From Galbula dea (lineage: Eukaryota; Chordata; Aves; Piciformes; Galbulidae): a DNA stretch of 64,000 nucleotides. Shown piece after piece: positions 58,001 to 64,000 of this stretch; positions within the stretch are counted from its first letter, which is position 1; each line of letters begins with the position of its first letter. The notes under the pieces were generated by a model that was not told the DNA's origin, ran no database searches, and saw nothing but the letters and a program-made list of their open reading frames with translations. The stretch lies in NCBI GenBank assembly GCA_013399015.1, contig VWZX01007397.1, forward strand, positions 1,054,001 through 1,118,000, read 5' to 3'. Position numbers and translations under genes: made by a program.

Positions 58001-60359
58001 CTTACTAAATATAACTTAATGAAACCAGAGTTTCAGACTAGGCTGTCCATGTCCAGGAATGTGGTAGAATCTGACCCAGTGAGATCTGGTAGGTCTTGAG
58101 AACCTTTCAGGATTTTGGGCTTTTCATGATACTGAGATCTCCTACAAGGCTTTCAGAGTACGCTGTCAGAGGCCTATGTAGTGCACACAATACATACACA
58201 CCTTCCTTTTCAAAGACAACATGATTTTAGAACAAAACAACAAAAAAAATCTGCTGCAAGCCTGAAAGGCCAGAAGACCTTATTTCACTGATCTTTGTAT
58301 CAGTGGTATATTTGTTGTTCATTATCTTGGAAGAAAATATGCAGAGTATTTAGTCAGGTTCTGTGCAAAAATATTTTGTAACTTAAAGGCAAACTGTAGG
58401 ATAAAACATATTTTGACTGCTGTGCAGTGTGGAAGAGAATGTTTACTATTGGTACTTGGGATTTCTAGCAGCAATCTGAGATGAAGTAAAGTTTAGCAGA
58501 ACTCTTCATTTTTGTAGTTTCAAAGTTTTTAACTAGGAGATGTTGGAAAACGTTGACCTTCATGTTTTGATGCATACAAGAAGATAGAATTAAATAGAGC
58601 CATCATGCAGCTGGAAACGCTAGAAACCCATGATAGTATTAATATGGCTAGGTTACACAGCAGTACTTGATTCTGTAAGTGAGAAGCACCTGAGAGATAC
58701 CTCTGCTGAGCTATAGTCACTCCTTTGATAGACTTTTTGTGCAGCTCAGAGACATGTGCATCCTCCTGCTCTTCCGACACGTGTCAACCATGAGGCACTT
58801 GCAGGCTGTACACTGTACTGCTTCAGATGCTCAGCCACGATGGGCACAGGTCCCTTCCAGCTTCTAATATTCTGTGATTCTGTGTGTGCAGTGTGACCTC
58901 AAGCCATTCCTGTGGCCTTCGTTACAGACTGTGTTGTGAATGTTTAGTGATCTTGATGGTAGATGCAAGGCACCCTTAGGTGCAGGCCTTCCCCTTAAAT
59001 ACCTTCCTATACAGGAATGGTGACTTTACCTGCCCTATCCCTGCTTCTCTTTCTGCTATTCTCCACGATGGCCATTTGCATTCCAACAGTAGGAGGAGTG
59101 ACACAGGATGTATTGTTTCAGGTATTTAAGATCCTCCAGAATGAAATTTTTTCATAGTGAGGGTGCTGGAGCGCTGGCACAGACTGCCCAGAGAGGTTGG
59201 GGAGTCTTCTTCTATGGAGGTATTCAAAACCTGTCGGGATGCGCTTCTGTGTGACCTGGTCTAGAGAATCCTGCTCTGGCAGGGGGGTTGGACTAGGTGA
59301 TCTTTCAAGGTCCCTTCCAACTCCTAACATTCTCTGATTCTGTGAAATACAAGCTTTCATTATTGTGATTCAGTATTTCTATGTTATTGCCATTGCAAAG
59401 TGCAAATACAGAACGCTTCTGAAGATTAGGCTTCTCGTGGTGGACTCTGGAGTGGATTCTGAATCATAGAATGGTTTGGGTTGGAAGGGACCTTGAAAGA
59501 TCATCTAGGTCCACCATGCTCCTTCCACTAGATGAGGTTGCTCAAAGCCTCATCCGACCTGGCCTTGAACACTTCCCGGGGGGGTGGGTGGGGGGGGACA
59601 TCCATAATTTCTCTTGTCAACCTGTTCCAGTGTCACTTTCCACTCTGAAGAATTTCTTTCTGCTCTCTTTCAGTTTGTGTTACCTGCTTTCCTGTCACTA
59701 CACTCCCCGATAAAGACTTTCCCTATCTTTCCTCTAGGCCACACACGTGTATTCTCCTGTGCTCTGACTTCCCCATCACTGAAATGGCAATGGCAGCTAT
59801 AATATTAAATACTTTGAGACCTCTGTGTTACTGATGTCAGGCAGTATTCCTAATGAAAGATCATGTCCAAATGTCATTCTCCCTTTGCTTTCAGGCTGTA
59901 GCAAAGCTGATGTCAGTGGATTGCCGTTGTCACGGTGTTTCTGGGTCCTGTGCTGTGAAAACTTGTTGGAAAACGATGTCCTCCTTTGAAAAGATTGGTC
60001 AGTTTTTAAAGGATAAGTACGAAAACAGCATACAAATATCAGACAGACTGAAAAACAAGCTACGCAAGAAAGAGAAAAGCCAGCAAAGAATACCAGTTGG
60101 GAAAGAAGACCTGCTATATGTGAAAAAATCACCCAATTACTGTGTCGAAGACCAAAAATTGGGGATCCCTGGGACTCAGGGAAGGGAATGTAACCGCACC
60201 TCAGAGGGACCTGATGGCTGCAACCTCCTGTGCTGTGGGCGCGGGTACAACACCCACGTTGTCAGGCATGTGGAAAGGTGTGAATGCAAGTTTGTCTGGT
60301 GCTGCTACGTTCGCTGCCGGAGGTGCGAGACCATGACGGATGTACACACCTGCAAGTAA
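51935..60359 (+). CDS. WNT16: WNT16, secreted Wnt ligand (join of four exons)
   Basis: Joining 51935-52020, 52108-52352, 54544-54830 and 59895-60359 gives 1,083 nt, or 360 residues plus stop; human WNT16 is 365. Residues 1 to about 26 form a signal peptide with a Leu/Ala-rich core. The mature part has 24 cysteines, the full Wnt complement. The acylation motif CRCHGVSGSC is at 216-225, with Ser222 as the expected PORCN-modified residue. N-glycosylation sequons are at Asn138 (NMT), Asn184 (NIT) and Asn306 (NRT). The C-terminal cysteine-rich domain ends DVHTCK. As a Wnt it is expected to bind Frizzled receptors after secretion; in mammals WNT16 affects cortical bone and joints. WNT16 rather than another Wnt is supported by near identity in exon 4 and by the CPED1 neighbour. 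Confidence 0.97.
52108..52352 (+). CDS. WNT16: WNT16 exon 2
   Basis: The 245-nt exon has acceptor TTTGCAG and donor GTGAGT. It completes the split Met and reads WMGIVAAGRPEKPGCASPPL, including the Wnt block EGARLGLQECRNQFRHERWD and ending LLSSG with Gly split after one base. It contributes four conserved cysteines. The stretch after the WDC motif, rich in Pro and Ala, is shorter than in human and seems free to vary. Confidence 0.96.
53110..53310 (+). repeat. CR1 LINE, 3' fragment
   Basis: Runs from TTTTTCCCGGTGAGGGTGCC through GGTATTCAAAACCTGTCTGG and GGGGGGTTGGACTAGATCTT to a tail of octamers. Same subfamily as 59140-59345. In WNT16 intron 2. Confidence 0.92.
53604..53693 (-). repeat. CR1-related fragment with non-standard 3' end
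   Basis: On the minus strand this matches positions 63391-63479 with about three substitutions and one 1-bp indel. The match includes 25 bp (53604-53628) that follow CTGTTCTAGGT and do not resemble the usual CR1 end or octamers. Confidence 0.8.
54544..54830 (+). CDS. WNT16: WNT16 exon 3
   Basis: The 287-nt exon has acceptor CTTGGTAG and donor GTACGT. It completes Gly and reads TKETAFIHAVTSAGLVHSVT, then RSCSAGNMTECSCD, EGWHWGGCSDN and a segment ending NLHNNEAGRQ. These are signature Wnt blocks. Sequons NMT and NIT are both here. The exon ends in phase 0. Confidence 0.97.
55931..56985 (+). repeat. CR1 LINE, ~1.05 kb copy with reverse transcriptase remnant
   Basis: Encodes part of CR1 reverse transcriptase: VPQGCILGPVIFNVFISNLD and QFADDTKLGGAV, with FADD as the catalytic metal-binding motif. 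It continues through HLGRGNPG and KHSIASRSREAV to the ORF2 C-terminus, 3' UTR and tail. Several in-frame stops and frameshifts show it is dead. Lies in WNT16 intron 3, sense. Confidence 0.95.
58830..58882 (+). repeat. CR1 LINE tail fragment
   Basis: GGTCCCTTCCAGCTTCTAAT followed by ATTCTGTG twice; the rest of the element is missing or unrecognisable. Confidence 0.75.
59140..59345 (+). repeat. CR1 LINE, 3' fragment
   Basis: Starts TTTTTTCATAGTGAGGGTGC and ends with GGACTAGGTGATCTTTCAAG and tail octamers; the same subfamily and the same 5' truncation region as 53110-53310. In WNT16 intron 3. Confidence 0.92.
59461..59715 (-). repeat. CR1 LINE, 5'-truncated
   Basis: Antisense copy beginning AATCATAGAATGGTTTGGGT, through GGAAGGGACCTTGAAAGATC and CCTGGCCTTGAACACTTCC, to the region complementary to the ORF2 C-terminus (CTTTCTGCTCTCTTTCAGTT). 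It contains an expanded G run at 59579-59597. Confidence 0.9.
59895..60359 (+). CDS. WNT16: WNT16 terminal coding exon
   Basis: The acceptor TTGCTTTCAG is followed by 154 codons and TAA. It reads AVAKLMSVDCRCHGVSGSCA, with the acylated Ser in the GVSGSC loop, then a basic linker (RLKNKLRKKEK) and the C-terminal domain with NYCVED, GRECNRTSEG, LLCCGRGYN and CKFVWCCYVRC. Sixteen cysteines are in this exon. Apart from the basic linker it is almost invariant against mammalian WNT16. Confidence 0.98.
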   Translation, partial: AVAKLMSVDCRCHGVSGSCAVKTCWKTMSSFEKIGQFLKDKYENSIQISDRLKNKLRKKEKSQQRIPVGKEDLLYVKKSPNYCVEDQKLGIPGTQGRECNRTSEGPDGCNLLCCGRGYNTHVVRHVERCECKFVWCCYVRCRRCETMTDVHTCK

Positions 60360-60837
60360 GGTGAAGTACAGAAAATGTGGCCAAACTGTCCTGTGCTGTT
60401 TGGTACACACCACTGCTGCATGAGCAGCAATTACTCTGTCTGTATGGGATTGCAGGGGGATCAGCCTCAGGGGGAATGGGTATTGCCAAACAACAGGTAG
60501 TCCAAGCATTTGGCCTATGGAAGAGCAACCAAGTGAACAGCATCCTGCATGCAGGGACAGCCAAAACAACAAAAAAAGGCTCATGATCAACACATTGGAA
60601 TGTGTACTTTCATGAGTAGAGCCAAACACTAAACTTTCAAAGTCTTTAATAGCCATAGTGTCCTGAAGATCCATGTTGTGGGTAGCTACAGTAGGGAAAA
60701 CTCAAGATCTCATTAGCCACAGACCAAAGAGTTAAGAGGACGTGTAAGACATGTTAGATAGGTTCCTTAAATCTGCAGTTCTAAACCCGAGACTAGATTA
60801 ATCCACTAGATGGTTCATTTCTGTATGCTTTAGGGGG

Positions 60838-60879
<42 letters not shown>
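60838..60879. repeat. A homopolymer, 42 nt
   Basis: An uninterrupted run of 42 A, 479 nt after the WNT16 stop codon, on the sense strand. Confidence 0.95.
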
Positions 60880-60881
<2 letters not shown>

Positions 60882-61833
60882 TAGGGGAAATGTTCTGCTG
60901 TTGACCATGAAGCATTCATTTTGCAACTGTTTGGAAAGCTGTCTTCTACAAAATATGCAGAGAAGCATCTGGAACTGAGAAGTGTGTGACTGCAGAGAGC
61001 TGGGCACTGCCTGAGTGGGTCCATCGGTATTGAGCAAACTCTGTCCAGAGTAGAGGGGCTGGAGCACAGCTTGATTGACATAACTGGTATACCAAAGAGA
61101 AACCTCAGCATTTTTTACAGGTTATATTTCAAATGCAGAAAGGACGGTCTGAGGAGGGACAGAAATGCAGTTTGGTATTTGAAGGAAATAAAAACCATCA
61201 CAAGCATTTCCTCAGTATCTGAACACAAATTTTGCAAGCCAGACGGTGGTTACTCCATTGTTGGACTGTATGCAATAACCTACCATGTTCAACCCTATTG
61301 GTGGTGGTTAACCATCATTTTCACAATTAACCATGTGAGATTCAGCCCAAAGAAATCTGTCATAAAGTGAAAGATTATTTAAACTGTTGCTTTCTCTTAC
61401 AGAAGGAGCAGCTAGAACTTTTCAGTAGGCTGCATTCCAAGTAAGTTGAATACACAATGTAGCTTATGGGTTGGCTCACACCACTAAAATATTTAAACTG
61501 CTACTGATAACATTTTCTCCCCTTCCATACGTTGACTCAATTTTATTTTACATCTGTGAAAGGTTGTTTATTTTTATGCAGTGATTTAATTCCTGGCTTA
61601 AAAAGCATTTCTGTTGTTTAAATGTGCAAAGACCTATTTTTGATAAGACAAGAAAGTTTATATTTTGTAAATATTTAAATTATGCAAGTTATGTAAAAGG
61701 TTTCCAAAACTAATGTGATAAGATTACAGCCTTTGACATTTGTTGGTTTGATATTTGATACTGTTACAGTAGTCTTTAATTGATTTCTATTTGCATGTGC
61801 AGGGGGAAATTAGTTAAAGAATTAGATACAAAT

Positions 61834-61848
61834 AATAAAATTAATAAA
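61834..61848 (+). terminator. WNT16: Candidate WNT16 polyadenylation signals
   Basis: Two AATAAA hexamers (61834-61839 and 61843-61848) follow a long AT-rich stretch, about 1.48 kb after the WNT16 stop codon and just before the CR1 copy at 61999. Confidence 0.5.
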
Positions 61849-61998
61849 AATTAGACAACTGAAACAATGTCCCATTCTTTTGCACACACCAATCTGCTCC
61901 ATAATCTAAGAAATTACTTTGACACTCTACTGTGTCTCAGTACAAGCTAAATAATATTTTGACATTAAACATACTGAGTTTTTAGAGGTTCCGTATAT

Positions 61999-63479
61999 CA
62001 TCGGTCCTAATGGGATACACCCGCAAGTGCTGAGGGAGCTGACAAATACCATCGCTGGGCCACTCTCTATCGATAATCTTTGAAAGGTCCTGGAGAACTG
62101 TTGAGGTATCTGAGGGCTGGAGGATGGCCAACGTCACTCCAGTCTTCAAAAAGGGCAAGAAGGAGAACCCAGGAAACTACAGACCGGTCAGTCTCACCTC
62201 CATCCCTAGCAAGTTGATGGAATGGCTCTTTCTGAGCGTCGTCTCAAAGCATGTGGAGGAAAAGAGGGTTATGAGACATCGATGGACATCAGCGTGGATT
62301 CACTACGGGGAAGTCATGTCTGTCTAATCTGATAGCGTTCTATGATGGCATGACTGGTTGGATAGCTGAGGGGAGGGAGGTTGATGTTACCTACCTTGAC
62401 CTCAGCAAGGCTTTTGAGACGGTATCCAATGGTATCCTCACAGACAAGCTTAGGAAGTGTGGGTTAGATTAATGGACAGTGGGGTGAGTTGAGCACTGGC
62501 TGAAGGGTATAGCTCAGAGGGTTGTGATCAATAGTGTGGAGTCCCATTGGAGGTCTGTAATGAGTGGTGTTCCCCAGGGGTCAGTACTAGGTCCAGTCCT
62601 GTTCAAGATATTCATCGGTGACCTGGATGAGGGAATAGAGTGTACCATCAGCAAGTTTGCTGATGATACAAAACTGGGAGGAGTGGCTGACATGCTAAAA
62701 GGCTGTGCTGTCATGCAGTATGACCTGGTCAGGCTGGAGAGTTGGGCAGAGAAAAACCTTATGAAATTCAACAAGTGCAAGCATAGGGTAGTGTACCTGG
62801 GGAGGAATAAACCCATCGATCGGGACAGGTTAGGGACTGACCTGCTGGAAAGCAGCTCTGTGGAAAAAAATCTGGGAGTCCTGGTGTACAACGGGATGAC
62901 CGTGAGCCAGCAATGTGCCCTCGTGGCCAAGAAGGCCGATGGCATCCTGGGGTGCATCAAGAACAGTGTGGCCAGCAGGTCGAGGGAGGTTCTCCTCTCT
63001 CTCTACTCTTCCCTAGTGAGGCCGCATCTGGAGTACTGTGTCCAGTTCTGGTCTCCCCTCTTCAAGAAGGACAGGGAACTTTTGGAGAGGGTACAGAAAA
63101 GGGCTACAAAAATGATTAGGGGAATGAAGCATCTCTCTATGGGGAAAGGCTGAGAGAGCCTGGGCTGGTTAGCCTAGAGAAGAGAGACTGAGGGGAGACC
63201 TTATCAATGTTTATCAATACTTAATAGGTGGGTGTTGTGAGGATGGGGCCAGTCATTTGTCAGCGGTGCCCAGTGACAGGGTGAGAAGTAACAGGCACAA
63301 ACTGGAACATAGGAAGTTTGATCTAAACATAAGGAGGAACTTCTTTGAGAGTGGCAGAGCACTGGAACAGGCTGCCTAGTGAGGTGCTGGATTCTCCATC
63401 TCTGGAGGCATTCAAAACCTGCCTAGATGCAATCCTGTGCAACCTGTTCTAGGTGAGCATGCCACTAATGTTTTCTTTA
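61999..63479 (+). repeat. CR1 LINE, ~1.5 kb copy with most of the reverse transcriptase palm
   Basis: Positions 62124-62230 encode MANVTPVFKKGKKENPGNYR, the start of the reverse transcriptase domain. 62524-63150 is an open frame of 209 codons with GVPQGSVLGPVLFKIFIGDL, KFADDTKLGG, YLGRNKP, LGVLVYNGMT and LVRPHLEYCVQFWSP. Frameshifts or stops near 62320 and 63150 inactivate it. Unusually, it lacks the CR1 terminal GGACTAGATGATC segment and octamers and ends in a different sequence shared with 53604-53693. Confidence 0.93.
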
Positions 63480-63639
63480 GTGCAAGCTATGTTCTCAGGA
63501 TGCAAATCCTAAAACCTTGGTCTTAGCCTTACTTATTACATAAGAATGTGGGGAGTCTTATTTTAACGCTACTTAGGCTACACAAGTCTCTGGTGTTGCA
63601 AAAGAATGTCAGGAAGCTCACACTGTTCAAACTGTTTGA

Positions 63640-64000
63640 GTTTCTGGTATCGCTGTTGTGTTTCCCCCTGGAACACATCTGTGTTTCCAGTACTGTTCCC
63701 ACTGCATTGGTGCGTTTCTGGTCCCAGTGGTTTTTTCCAGTCCCGTTCCTGCAGTACTGGAAACTATGATTCCAATATGGAACCACATGCTCCCGGTATA
63801 GCACCAGTGCTCCCAGTACAATCTCATCATCTGGATCACAGCTCTTCAAGCACAATCCAAGTATGAGCCTAGCTCGCCCATTATGATGCTAAGCTGAGCC
63901 ATAGCTCTTCAACTGCCATCCCAGTGTGGACCCCCGTGCTCCCAGCACTGACCCAGTGCTTCCAGTATATCACCGGTGCTCCTGGTAGGAGCCCAGTGTT
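63640..64000. repeat. Degenerate GC-richer minisatellite
   Basis: Recurring words CCAGTGCTCCCAGTA, GTTTCCAGTACTG, CCAGTACAATC, GTGCTCCTGG appear at irregular spacing of about 15-30 bp to the window end. The array continues beyond the window. Start boundary is approximate. Confidence 0.65.

Larger units (their letters stand above)
54831..59894 (+). other. WNT16: WNT16 intron 3
   Basis: 5.1 kb between exons 3 and 4. It carries the sense CR1 at 55931-56985, short CR1 ends at 58830-58882 and 59140-59345, and an antisense CR1 at 59461-59715. No alternative exon was recognised. Confidence 0.85.
60360..61870 (+). other. WNT16: Probable WNT16 3' UTR
   Basis: The sequence after the stop is free of CR1 until 61999 and becomes strongly AT-rich toward 61850. 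It contains a 42-nt A run at 60838-60879. Two overlapping-range AATAAA hexamers lie at 61834-61839 and 61843-61848. A 3' UTR of about 1.5 kb is in keeping with other WNT16 genes but is inferred here. Confidence 0.5.

Noticed and set aside
62524..63153. 209-codon reverse transcriptase frame as a functional gene
   Set aside because: It is part of a broken CR1 ORF2: the frame is interrupted on both sides and lacks the endonuclease region, so it is annotated as repeat only.
1..64000. Search for CRISPR arrays, tRNA, rRNA, retroviral genes and prokaryotic-type systems
   Set aside because: None seen. The window is ordinary avian nuclear DNA with LINE repeats.

Overview
The window is vertebrate nuclear DNA from a bird. 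The evidence is more than a dozen CR1 (chicken-repeat-1) LINE fragments with the typical avian 3' end (GGACTAGATGATC..GGTCCCTTCCAA followed by ATTCTRTG octamers), and AT-rich introns with short, exactly spliced exons. The species cannot be named. CR1 is dense and some copies are young. That would suit CR1-rich lineages such as Piciformes or Bucerotiformes, but this is only an inference.

Two protein-coding genes lie head-to-tail on the + strand, in the order known from other amniotes. (1) The 3' part of CPED1 (cadherin-like and PC-esterase domain-containing 1): seven exons between 21625 and 41255 encode the last ~346 residues. They cover the whole PC-esterase region, including the catalytic GDS motif, and end at a TAA stop. 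Positions 1-21624 belong to one long CPED1 intron, with no exon I can support. (2) Complete WNT16: four coding exons between 51935 and 60359, predicting a 360-residue secreted Wnt with 24 cysteines and the acylated-serine motif. It starts inside a CpG island at about 51480-52540.

Layout: 1-21624 CPED1 intron with a few CR1 fragments; 21625-41255 CPED1 exons and introns, with a CR1 cluster at 29-33 kb and 38.6-39.4 kb; 41256 to about 44.4 kb probable CPED1 3' UTR, carrying a sense CR1; 44.4-51.5 kb intergenic, no gene seen; 51.5-61.85 kb WNT16 with probable 3' UTR; 62.0-63.5 kb a long CR1 copy with reverse transcriptase sequence; 63.64-64.0 kb a degenerate minisatellite running off the window.

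No bacterial-type system, CRISPR array, tRNA, rRNA or retroviral LTR was seen. The unusual signals are in the repeats: two CR1 copies about 1% apart, two CR1 copies that share a non-standard 3' end, a mosaic CR1, and a three-element CR1 cluster joined tail-to-tail by a perfect palindrome.
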